NCBI GenBank assembly: GCA_013398015.1
Contig: VZRR01020236.1
Location: 443,753 to 507,752, forward strand
Source: Oreocharis arfaki
Taxonomy: Eukaryota; Chordata; Aves; Passeriformes; Paramythiidae
Length of the DNA: 64,000 bases
Reading direction: 5' to 3'
The position numbers and the translations under genes were made by a program. Positions 39,701 to 50,766 of this stretch are shown piece after piece. The notes under the pieces are model-generated. The model was not told the DNA's origin. It saw nothing but the letters and a program-made list of their open reading frames with translations, and searched no databases. The stretch's first letter is position 1. Each line of letters begins with the position of its first letter.

Positions 39701-41819
39701 CTAGAACAAGAGTTGGTAATTTTGCTGTATTTTAAGCAGGGGTTTTGGGCTAGATGACCTCCAGGTTGCAGTTCTTTCCAGCCTCAACCAGCTTTGATTC
39801 TGATATTTCACACAATAAGTGCACACTTGGGAATTCTCTTTGAAATATCCACATGTTGATGAGGTATTCTGATCAATATATGAATAAGGCACCTCATATT
39901 GAAAAATTTACAATTTTTCAGTGACTCTTTTCAAAATGATTTATTGCAGCCTGCTTTTAATATCTTTACAATATTTGTTAATGAAATAGGTTTTTTGAAA
40001 TCTGTCCAACATTACACTTGACAATTTTCTATCATGATTTTCTATATATGCTTTATTTTTTTGCTTTTCCTTGCTTTTTTTTATTTTGTTTTGTTTTCTG
40101 GTGAATATGGTTTGTATTGATTTGAAGTATGTACCAAGGGTAAATGTCCTTCCCTACCTTTCCCTTTAAAAAATAAGAAGGTAGGAGCAAAAAAGATGTG
40201 AATTTATCAAAGAACACACATTCAATGGGACTCCTTTTGCCTTCTACATTTGCTTCCTAGTATGAGGTTTTCCGCTGGAAAAATGACTGTGGCATGGCTC
40301 CAGAGTTCTTCCACAACAAAAATTCTTTCAATTTCTTGTTTGTTGATTTCTGATAGCTTGAATCCACCTGGTACTTTAAAGTCAATTCTAGTCTCAGTAA
40401 GAAATCTCAGAATAATGTATCTGGCATTGCATAATTTTAATTATTTTAATTATTTATTTTTCAGTTGCTGTCATAAGTAGAATATATTAATTTCAAATTT
40501 ATCATAAGTGAGTCTTGTTTGGGACTCCACCAACACTTGATAAATACACTTCTATCAGAATAAGTAGAAAAGCAACAATAGGGGGAAAAGCTCCAAGTGC
40601 TGCATGTTGCATTAATACATCAAGCAGATGTTTTTTTTTCGTTAGAAAAGTGTTATCACGTTTTCCACCACTCTTCCTTATGCAAACTCTTCCTTATACA
40701 AAGTTGATTTAGGAGTGATTTGCTTTCCTTTCTCTTAATTTTCAGCTCTGAAGACATATGATGCATAGTCTTAACACAGAAAGTACCCTCGAGTTTCATT
40801 TTTTGGAGTGCTTTTTCAATCTTTTGAACCTCCATTGTGGTAGGCTCTACATTAGCAATTTGCGATTAGTTCACTCAATGACTAATTTAAGTTAGTGCCC
40901 TAGAGCCTCTTAAGCTTGCCACCATCCTAGCTGAGGTACTATTCCCTGTTACATCACCGTTTACTGTGTTCCCCAGCGATCAGCTCTAAAAAAGTATGAC
41001 GAGACTTTACCTGAATTAGTGTTAGACATAGAGGAAAGCTGAGCAGAGGGGAAGAAATCAGAGAGGAACGCCATAAACATGGCATTTCTCAAACTGCTGG
41101 GGAAAAACAAAAAAGGATAGTACTATTTTTCAGCACTGATCTGCTGCTTTCAGTGTTTCCTCCCATATGTATTATGAATTAGGCATGAAAAAGAAACTAG
41201 CTTTTGAAGTCCTAGTGAAACCCATTTTCAATAGTAAAAACTATGCCATCTTACCTCTATTGTGTATGATATTATACCAGAGACATCTTCCCTGTGTGGC
41301 ACTAGCAAGTCTTACAGGTAAATTAAAACCTCTGACGGAGCTAATAATTTCTGAATCCTCTCTGGAAGAAGTTACATGGTAGAAAACAACAAATATTGTA
41401 ACTATATATAACAGAGATATATAGTTAGAAAGAAAGAAAATATTAGAACTGTCATTATGGCTTTGACAAGTATTTTAACTCTGTACATAATACAAGTTTT
41501 CCTAGTTTTCCTAAATGACAGATATCTGTGGGGAACAATGGGAATGTGAGTCTCAGAGACTTTGAAAATCCATCTAATCATGATAATCCATCTGCATATT
41601 TTAGTAATTAAAATATAGTCCTTAAAACCTCTTGTTTCTCATCCCTTAAGCCCTGTCAAAGATACTGATATAATTATTATGAGTGCAAAGCACCCATAAA
41701 ACCACCACCTAAGTGAATAACTGTTTTTATTTGAAATATAAGATGAAGTGAGAAGGCTAATCTTTTTGGGTTTGTTTGCTGTACTGTTTTCTCCTGGATT
41801 TATTTTACTTTTTCTTGGA
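36798..41819. other. Mostly unique AT-rich intronic sequence
   Basis: No gene recognised. Apart from a short CR1 3' end at 39735-39805 I see only low-complexity runs, such as the A-rich and CAAA-rich stretch at 38200-38240 and the T-rich stretch at 40055-40100. Confidence 0.6.
39735..39805 (+). mobile_element. CR1 LINE, short 3' end relic
   Basis: The sequence GCAGGGGTTTTGGGCTAGATGACCTCCAGG...TTCTTTCCAGCCTCAACC...TTTGATTCTGAT follows the CR1 3' end pattern (a 'TTGGACTAGATGATCTCC' block, then a 'CCTTCCAACCTCAACC' block, then ATTCTG-type repeats) with several substitutions. Only the last 70 bases or so remain. Confidence 0.75.
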
Positions 41820-43136
41820 ATGTGGGCCCTCTCTGGAAGGAAACAGAATACCTGGTTACCTAGGGTACAGAAAAGGATCAAATACTCAACACCTCTTTTG
41901 ATTCAATCTTCGCTGGCAAGTTGTCCAGCCACACTGCACAAGTCAGAGAAGACAGAGGCAGGGGCTGGGAGCATGAAGAACTGCCTGCTGCAGGAGACAA
42001 TCAGGTTAGAGACTATCTAAAGTAGTTCAAAGTGCACAAGTCCATGAGACCTGATTAGGACATGCATCCTTTTGTCCTGAGGGAACTGAGAGATGAAGTT
42101 AAGCCACTATCAGTCATATTTGAAGAACAGTTCAGTGAAGTTCCCACTGACAGGAAAAAGGGAAACATAACCCCCATTTTTAAAAAGGTAAAAAAGGAAG
42201 ACCCAGGGAACTACCAGCTAGTCAGTCTCACCTCAGTGCCTGGTGACGTGGACAGTGGGATTGAGTGCACCTTCAGGAAGTTTGCTGATGACACCAAGCT
42301 GTGTTGTGTGGTCAAAACGCTGGAGGAACCTTGACAGGCTTGAGCGGTGGGCTCATAAGAAACTCATGAAGTTCAACAAGGTCAAGTGCAAAGTCCTTCT
42401 CCAAGGTCTGGGTAATCGCAAGCACAAATACAGGAAGGGCAGAGAATGAATTGAGAGTAGCCCTGGGAGAAGGATTTGAGGGTGTTGGTTGACAAGAAGC
42501 TCCACATGACCCAGCAATGTGCCCTTGCAGCCCAGAAAGTCAGCTGTGTCCTGGGCTGCCTCAAGAAAGGAGTGACCAGCAGGTCAAAGGAGGTGATTCT
42601 CCCCCTCTCCTCCACTCTCCACTCTCATGAAACCTTACCTGGAGTTCTGCATCCAGGTCTGGGGTCCTCAGCACAGGAAGTTCATCGACCTCTTGCAGCA
42701 AGGCCAGAGGGGGCCACCAAGATGGAGCACCTCTCCTGTGAGGAAGGGCTGAGACAACTGGGATTGTTCAGCCTGGAGGAGAAAAAGCTCCAAGGAGACC
42801 TTATAGCAGGCTTCCAGTACCTAAAGGGGGCCTAGAAGAAAGCTGGAGAGGGACTTTTCCAAGGGCATGTAAAAAAATAATGGCTTTCAACTGAAAGACG
42901 GGAGATTTATATCAGATATAAGGAAGAAATTGTTTACTGTGAGGGTGGTGAGACACTGGAACAGGTTGCCCAGAGAAGTTGTGAATGCCCCTTTCCTGGA
43001 AGTGTTCTAGGTCAAGTTGGATGGAGCTCTGAGCAACTTGGTCTAGTGGAAGGTGTCCCTGCCTGTGTTGAGGGGGTGTTGGAACTAAATGATCTTAGAG
43101 ATGCCTTCCAACTCAACATGATTCCATGGATGTAAT
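41820..43136 (+). mobile_element. CR1 LINE fragment with internal deletion in the RT region
   Basis: CR1 in sense orientation. It covers part of ORF2 from upstream of the reverse transcriptase core, and the 3' end to a decayed GATTCCATGGATG tail. The frame at 42062-42334 shows [26 protein letters not shown], the conserved start of the CR1 RT, and then jumps at about 42242 to [18 protein letters not shown], which holds the FADD catalytic box. The RT boxes between them, some 200 residues in a full element, are missing, yet the frame stays open over the junction. Next comes the C-terminal part (42476-42640, with QQCALAAQK and a decayed GCLKKGVTSRSKEVILPL). The endonuclease is absent. The element is dead. 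Confidence 0.9.
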
Positions 43137-45079
43137 GTAGGAGCGGAAGGTATCATCTGTTGTTCATTTGACTCAGAAGTTCTTTTTTTCTTCCTCTGAT
43201 GTAGTAGCTTGCTGTCCTGTCTGTGGAGGCATTGTATGCTAATCTTTCCTGCCTAAATATTAGTAGTGACGTAAGGCCTGTTTTTATTACTGAGAATTTA
43301 AAAATGTTAAACTAAGATTTCAGATTTTTGGACAGACTGTTCCCAGCCAGTGCACTACATAGCAAAGATATGGCTATTACTGCTGGGTAATAACTTTTAC
43401 TTGCCTTTCTCTCCTTAAAAGACCCAGAGTCATGTAGCATAATAGCTACTACACACAGCCATTTGTGGAAAGAAAATTTGTTCCTTGCTATCAAAATGGA
43501 ACAGAAGGATGAAATATTTGAGGAATAATCTCCCAATCAATATAAGACTGAGTATTTTCTCATGAAAACAAAATTTTCCTATTCTCTCTGTAATGTTTAT
43601 CATCTGTAAAAATTGATACACTTCTGATTTGATCTTTTTCTTCTCTAGTTCCTTGTAAAAACAACTTCATTTCTTCTAAGAGTGTTACAGATCTACACTT
43701 TTAGGTTCCATACACGTTTGGGGTTTTTTGTTATCTTGTATTTGAGGTGACAGCTAATTTTCTCATTTCCCTAGCAAGGCATGTAATGTACTTTGAACAT
43801 GCAGAGAAAAGTCAGCCATATAAACAATACCCAAGAGTATTTGATGCAGAATGGGTTATGCTGCTACTTTCTACACAGACTCTGCATTCCAGATTTCTTA
43901 TCCATTGAGAAAGAGTTTAACTTGCTAGAAAATTACGTTTTCCAAAAAAACCTTTACAGGCAAGTCACTTGTTTCATGGGGATTGATTCCTGCCCCTAGA
44001 TTTACACAACGGTTATGGCACTAAGTGGGATTTTAAAAAGCATGGGAATTAAACAAAGGGGATCCATGACAAGTTTCTGAGAACTGGCATGACATTTGGG
44101 CTCCTAGATATATACACCATTTTTGGAAACTGGATGAAGGCTTCTGAGTCCCTGGTGATATGCTATAGTAAGTACTGTGCAGTGGCATGGAGCTCAAACA
44201 CTAGAGGCAGCGTGTTTGTTACCAGTGCACCCTTCCCTCACTCTCCAACACACATTCCTGAACTTCTGAAATAGAATATTTTAGCCCAGACAGTGTCCTT
44301 CTATGTCCTTTCAAATGGGGATGCTCTGTGTAACACTGAATAGTGTCTTGTAGACAAATTCTGAAATAGATTAGAAAATTCTAACATATTTAACTAGGCC
44401 CTTTGTTGAAAGAGTTTGGAGTTTGCTTTACAGAAAATTAGTATATACACAACTAGGTGGGTATTTTTATGCACCAAGCGTTAAATATGGTTGTGTAATC
44501 ACCAGCTCTGGTAACATTTCTGCAGACCAAATGTTTATGATGTCTAATCTCTGTTTGTTGCCAAGTAACTGTATGATATGTGCTAATATAACATCTGCCA
44601 TACTGGGTTTGTAGAGAGAGCTTTATTTAAAGCTTGGCATGTGAAATGGACAATATGTGTCAGATATTCTTGTTCTCAGGCATGTTCTCCTCTCTCCTCT
44701 TACATGGACTGTGTAACTTATTTTTGATTTTTGTGTCCTATGGTAGACCTTGATTTCCTGCCATATTACAAACCAGAAAAGGTGTGGAAACTGAAATTGC
44801 ACAGCTGAGACTTCAGACAAAGTTTGTATCGAGATAATGCAAACCTGGAGTCCTCTGTGCCAGGGTGTCTGCTGTTATAATGGGAGGGTCTGTACATGCA
44901 GTATAGAACCAGGCACAACATCTGCATGATAAACTTTGGAGCTCTACAGTGCAATTTACATGGCATGTGCCTCATCCCACCTGCTGCACAGACATTAAGT
45001 TCTCAGGATACCTGGGGAATTTTTCAGGCTTTCTAAACCTGATTGTACAGTGCAAATATTTGCTAAAAGTTAAATAACA
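43137..45079. other. Unique intronic sequence between CR1 copies
   Basis: AT-rich sequence in which I recognise no gene, RNA or repeat. Confidence 0.55.
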
Positions 45080-46405
45080 AGTGGAGACCTGCTAGAAATG
45101 TTTTGGTTCAATCCCCTGCTCAGAACAGGATCAGTGACAGCAGTTTGCTGAGGGTTGTGTCCAGTTGGATTTTGAATACCTCCAGTGATGGAGACAATAC
45201 CGAGTCTCTGGGCAACCTGTTCCTGTGGGTGACCACCTGTGTAGTGAATAGTATTTTTCTTATGTTTAAGTGGAATTTCCTGGAGTTTTTTTTCCTATGC
45301 CATTGCCTCTTACCCTGTCCCTTACCCTGAGAAGAGTATGATTCTGTTGTCTTGACTTCCTCCATCGCTATTTTTTACACACGGACAAGATCCCTTTGAG
45401 GGGTCTCTTCTCCTGGCTGAGCAGTTCCACTCTCTTGGTCTTTCCTTGTCTGAAATGCTCCAACACTTTTTCATCCCTGTGGCCCTTCACTGCCCTTATC
45501 CCAGAATGTCTGTATCTCTCTTGCATTGGAGAGTAAAGAGCAAGGCCCAACACTCCAGATGTGTCTCATAACAGCTGAGCAAAGGGGAAGGATCACCTCA
45601 ACCTGCTGGCCATGCTCTGCTTGATGCAGCCCAGTGTGCTGGTGGTCTCCACTGCTGCAAGAGCACATTGCTGGTTTGTGGCTAACTTGTTGTCTATGAA
45701 TCCAAGGTCCTTCCATGCCAATGTGATTTTCAGCTGCTCGGCTCCAGGCCTGTATTGGAGTTTGGGATTATTGCTGCCCTGGAACAGGACTTGGCGATTC
45801 ACCTTGTTGATCTTCATGAGGTTCCTGTCAGAGTCAGACCATTTCTGCAGCCTGTCAAAGTCCCCATGAGTGGCAGCACCGCCGCCAGTCATCAACCACT
45901 CTTCCCAGTTTTGTGTTCTGTTATCCAGGTCACTAAAGAAGTGCTGAACCAGCATTAATCTTTGGGGTACAGGCTGCCCCAAAAGATTTGTGCTGCTGGT
46001 TGCAGCCCTCTTAGTCCAGGAGTTCACTCAGTTTTCAACAGATCTCCCTATCCACATACCAAGTCTATACTTTATGAGTTTGTCAGTGAGGCAAAAGCCT
46101 TTCTTAACTGAAGATAAGCAGCAAAAATTCTGCTTGCAGGTCCACTGAGCCAGTCATCTCATCACTGAGGGCTATCGGGTGGGTTAAGCACAGTTTTACG
46201 TTTGGAAATCCATGCTGACTATTCTCAGTCATCAATCTTGTCCTTAATAATCTTGGTAATGGTTTTCAGGACTATTTGTTCCATCATCTCCTAGGGATCA
46301 AGGAAACACTGGCCAGCCTATGCTGCCAAGATTCTCCTTCTAGCCTTTCTTGAAGATTAGGAGTGATATTTGCATTCTTACAGTCCAAAATCTCTCATCT
46401 TAAAA
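45080..46405 (-). mobile_element. CR1 LINE fragment, antisense
   Basis: Read on the minus strand, this is a 5'-truncated CR1 covering much of the second half of ORF2 and the 3' UTR. The low-coordinate end shows the 3' UTR (CAATCCCCTGCTC, GGGCAACCTGTTCCTGTGG as complement), lacking the last terminal repeats. The minus-strand frame at 45593-46027 shows decayed ORF2 pieces such as KINKVNRQVLFQG, QYRPGAEQL and NQQCALAAVE...LGCIKQSMASR, which correspond to the same region in the CR1 at 41820-43136. The part at 46020-46405 corresponds to the RT core in several broken frames. Frameshifts and stops make it inactive. Confidence 0.88.
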
Positions 46406-47124
46406 GCAAAACCCCTGTCTCAATGGAGCAGATCAAAAAAAGCTGCCAGAGAGGACAGAAAAAACAGGTGCACTCAATGAGAAGTATAAAAAAATAAAAA
46501 ATAAAAAGTCTTCTCATTGTTCATGAAAGTGGATTTTTTCCCATTTTTGGGTCATAAGAAATGGTCGTATGTCCAAATTCCTAGCCAGAGACAGATTCAG
46601 AAGACTAGATCACTGAAATTACTTGGAGAACAAAGTAATTCTTCTGATCTCGCAGGTCTAAGACAGAACTTTAACAGAGAGAATGAGAGAAGGTCATCCT
46701 TTAAATCAGATGATTTTTAAATAGTGCTATAGAATTAAAAGGTTGAATACAAATCTTGAAAGAGAAAACTCTATGAAATATGTAAAATCTGTAATTGCAA
46801 GGCCTTTAAATGTCAGCTCACTGGAAGACTTGAAGTGTTCAGGGAGCATAGGGTCCTATTCTCTTTACAAGGCCTCCTCAGAGGCTGAGAAATCTTACTT
46901 TGAAATGTCAGCATTATCAGCAGAAAGATTTAATTATTAAAAAAAAATAGAGCATGTAGAATTTGTCTTCAAAGGTCATGAGCTAGTGTATATACAAGAA
47001 CTATCTGCCCTAACTCCAAAAAAAGGAAAGAATAATAAAAGCAAGGCAGGGATAAGTTTCCCAATACTACTATTCATTTCCTAAAATCATTGTTCTACTG
47101 ATGCTACTTTCAATGAGGTACTTT
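46406..47124. other. Unique intronic sequence between CR1 copies
   Basis: A-rich sequence with runs such as AAAAAATAAAAAATAAAAAG near 46490-46507. Nothing else recognised. Confidence 0.55.
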
Positions 47125-47535
47125 AAATTGTGCCTGTAAGATCTTCCTCGTGGAAAAGTACCTGGAGGTGCTGGTCAATAGGCAGCTGAACATGAGCCAG
47201 GTGTGCCCAGGGGGCCAGGAAGGCCAAAGGCACCTGGTCTGGATCAGCAATAGTGTGGCAGCAGGACCAGGGCAGGGATTGTCCCCCTGTACTCAGCACT
47301 GGTGAGGCCACACCTTGAATTCTGTGTCCAGTTTTAGGCCTCTCAGTACAGGAAAGACTTTGAGGGGCTGGAATGCGCCCACAAAACAGTCATTGGAACA
47401 GGAGGAACTTAAAAGACCTGTAGATGAGGCACTTGGGTTCATGGTTTAGTGGATTGGGCAGTGCTGCATTAACAGTTGAACTCAATGATCTTAAGGGTCC
47501 TTTCCAACCTCTATGATTAAAATGATTCTAAAACA
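47125..47535 (+). mobile_element. CR1 LINE, 3' fragment with internal deletion
   Basis: Sense CR1. The left part (AAAGTACCTGGAGGTGCTGG, GCTGAACATGAGCCAGGTG, and CCCCCTGTACTCAGCACTGGTGAGG in pieces) encodes the ORF2 C-terminus in a decayed form. After about 47395 it passes abruptly to the 3' UTR end (CACTTGGGTTCATGGTTTAG, then CTCAATGATCTTAAGGGTCC and TTTCCAACC), finishing with a worn ATGATTCTA repeat. The bases that normally lie between these blocks are missing, so an internal deletion is likely. Confidence 0.88.
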
Positions 47536-50500
47536 CACTGCATTTCCTTGTGTTTGAAATCTAAATCTGAGACAGGGCATACAAATAATTGGCAAAAAAA
47601 AAAAAAAGGAAACTATTGCTAAATTTCAGGGGGAAAATTTAATGATTGTTAAAAGATTGAGGACAAGAAATAATAGTAAATACTTAAATTCAATGACAAG
47701 TGTGAAGAACAAGAAAATGTAGGTATCACTGAATAATTGGACTGTATAAATTAGATATTCTTGGGGTCATCTGGAAATAATAATAGAGTAATTGTGAAGA
47801 AAATGTATATTTTGTCTAGGTGAAGAGGATATAACCTTATCATACTTCCATCCCCATATTTCCTGTGTGTTAACCTACAGATAAAAGGAAGGAGAACATA
47901 TTAGGGAAACAATATGAGAAAGGAATCTATGATGATACGCAGAGAAATTGTAGTAGTGTGTTGCAAAATGCTTGCTTGATGATAAGGTATTAGTCTGTCT
48001 TTTCTTATAAGTTTGCCTAAATCATTTTTATTTATATAACTCTGTTTTGCTTCATGGATATGACATCTTTTCAGGTAGCCTGGTTGCTCAGAATACTGTG
48101 TGTGTTTCTGTTTGTTTCACAAGCCTTATGCAAGAGTCATAAATGCACCCCTTCCCTGGGGACTCTTCTAAACAAAGGCATGGCCTAACATGTAGATACA
48201 GGAGCAAATTCCCTGACAGGTTCTAACTGCATTGCTGCTGAATGACATGCTGGTGAGCGTCATCATTAAGGTGAAACATCAGAGGATGTGCTGGTGGAAA
48301 TGCTACTTGATACATCATTTAATTATTTTGCTAACATTTGTTTTCAATAAATGTGCTGATTATAGATCACCTGCTTTTGTATAGCAACAACAGCAGCAAC
48401 CATTTCTTTTTTTCCCCAGATGATCTGATACCTCTAAGATCCAAGTGAGGGGGAAAATTTAACAGACCATGCAGACAGACGAGGCTTTAGCATGGCATCC
48501 TTTTCAGAGATCTACATAGGAAATCTCATTTCCATTATCTTGCTTTAGGGATCAGTTTTGTACAAAAACAGTGGTATAGTGCAGAGAAACTTTATGCAAG
48601 ACAGTAAAAATATTTTGTATATTTTTGATACTTTAATATTTTTATTTGGATTTTTTTATTATTAGTCTCTTTTTTGTTTGTTTGGGGTTTTTCTGTGGGA
48701 GAGGGGAAATCCTGTCACTATAATTTAAAAAATCTTTTAGAATCAAAGCTTTGCTTTATTCCTTCCCTATTTCTTTATAAGATCAATATATAAATCCTAA
48801 ATCTGCCACACAGAAAGAGACCAAAAGCCTATCAAGATGTTAGGCTGACACTTCACTCAATAGTTTAACTACACATACTCTTTGGTTCTTTCGTATTTCA
48901 AGACTGCATTAACATCTGCCATGGCAGCATTTTGATTATTTGTACTTTTTCCATGGAGATGATCTCTGGGAAATGTCACTGTGTGTTCAAGAAAACTAAC
49001 ATCTCCTCTGAAGTCATAGGGATAGCACAAGTGTCACATCAGATTCAATTAGAGATGAGCAGATAATGAAAACCCCAACATCTGGCTGCATTTGCTCTTC
49101 TCCAGTATTCAGCATGTTGTTAATCTCAGGGGACTCACAGACTTAAAACATTTTAAAAGGCTTCTTGGAAATATTGTTCCCATCTTTTAGATTTCATTTT
49201 AGCAATCCCTCTTCTCAATATGCATCATGAAAACTTTTGAAGCCTCTTTACTGATTACAGGTTCAGCTGTTTCTGCACTATTTTATAGGAAGGGCTAATA
49301 TTCTATTAAAAGTGTTATAAGGGTTTTTCTAAAAAAAATTAAAAATTGAAAAAATTAGAGATTATCACCAGTTTGGGAAAACCATCAGAAGAAATGATTA
49401 TGTATGAAAAATAAAAACCATTTTCGTTTATATGCCCAAAGCAATAGGGGTGGGGAATTGTTATTTTGTTGGTTTTTGGTTTTTTAATATGTGGTAAGGA
49501 GAAGAGAATGACAAAGACATAAACTGAAAGGAGAGACATTTTTGTCTTGCAATGCAAGATTTATAGGAACATTTCAGAAGATAAAAGCTGATCTTCAGTC
49601 AGTCATAGTGGAAACTAAGTCACATTAGACAGCTCATTTACTGTCATATGCCTATGGCTTCACACACATATCTTCAGTATCCTTCCGTGCATCTGCCCTC
49701 AGTTTGAACTGGTTGATTCCGCATTCACACAGTGAAGCAGAATATTCTTACAGGGCTGCTGTGCAATTCATGGCAAACGTGATTTTAAATGATGCCCTTG
49801 TGAATGAAAACTAATCTCAATGTAACTGAGACCTGAGATTTAAGGTTGTTAAAAGTCTCAAGCAGGTATAAAGAATTCCCATCTTATGAAAGACCTTGCC
49901 ATATATTTAGTTTTTAAAAGGCATTGATTTCTCTGTTGATATATCTGAATACATAGAGCTATACCTGTGTAAGGAGAAATAAAGAAGAAAACGAGCCTCC
50001 TTGCATTGCGTAACTTTTTTTGCTCTGCTCACATTTACTCTGAGGAATCTCAGAGTTCTCAGTATCAATATTCATCTGGACAATGGCTGTGTAGATTAAT
50101 GTTTCAAGATTGCAGCTTCAGGCTGCACATAATTAATTTTGTTGCAATCTATTGTAGACTACTGCTGCTGCCTTTTCTTTTACATACATTTCTATTAAAA
50201 CAAAGAAACCAAACATAAAAGTATACATCAGAGAATTTCAAGTCACTGCAATTATCAACTGGAATGCTGTAGTTTTCCCTCCTATTCTGAATATGGCCAT
50301 CAATGTCAACTTTTCTTAAGTGATGGCTTTCCAATGACAGTGCTTTATTTTCAGAGCCCTCTCATGAAGGAGACACTTTAACATAGCAACCTAAAACCCA
50401 AATCCATTGTTTTACTCTAGTTTCAAACCTTCTCCACTGATGCTGGCATAAGACAATCATGCTTGACAATGTTTGAATAAATGTTCAGATGAGGTAGTTG

Positions 50501-50587
50501 GAAGGGTGAGTGCCCCCCATGCACTTCACAGCCAGGCCCAGGACAACTCTGAGAGCGTGTGGAGGAGGCAGCAGTGCCGGGCACTGC
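47536..50587. other. Unique AT-rich intronic sequence
   Basis: No gene or transposon recognised. An A run at about 47595-47608 and T-rich low complexity at 48605-48690 are visible. A GC-richer stretch at 50500-50587 just before the next CR1 is not identified. Confidence 0.55.
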
Positions 50588-50766
50588 CACAGAGTCATGG
50601 AATGGTGTGGGTTGGAAGGGACTTCAGACATCATCTATTTTCAATCCTTCTGCCATGGACAGGGTCACCTTCCGCTAGAAGAGGTTTCTCAGAGCCCCAT
50701 CCAGCCTGACCTTGAGCACTTCCCGGGATAGGGCAGCCACAGCTTCCCTGGGCAACTTGTTCAGTC
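50588..50766 (-). mobile_element. CR1 LINE, 3' end fragment, antisense
   Basis: The + strand shows the complement of a CR1 3' end: CACAGAGTCATGGAATGG, then GTGTGGGTTGGAAGGGACTT, the block CCGCTAGAAGAGGTTTCTCAG and GCCCCATCCAGCCTGACC, up to GGGCAACTTGTTC. The terminal repeat lies at the low-coordinate end, so the element is on the minus strand. Similarity fades after 50766. Confidence 0.92.

Noticed and set aside
41281..41330. Second AG/GT site (CTTACAG/GTAAAT) as a recursive splice site
   Set aside because: The tract before it is interrupted by purines and the donor half is weaker than at 2675; not better than chance.
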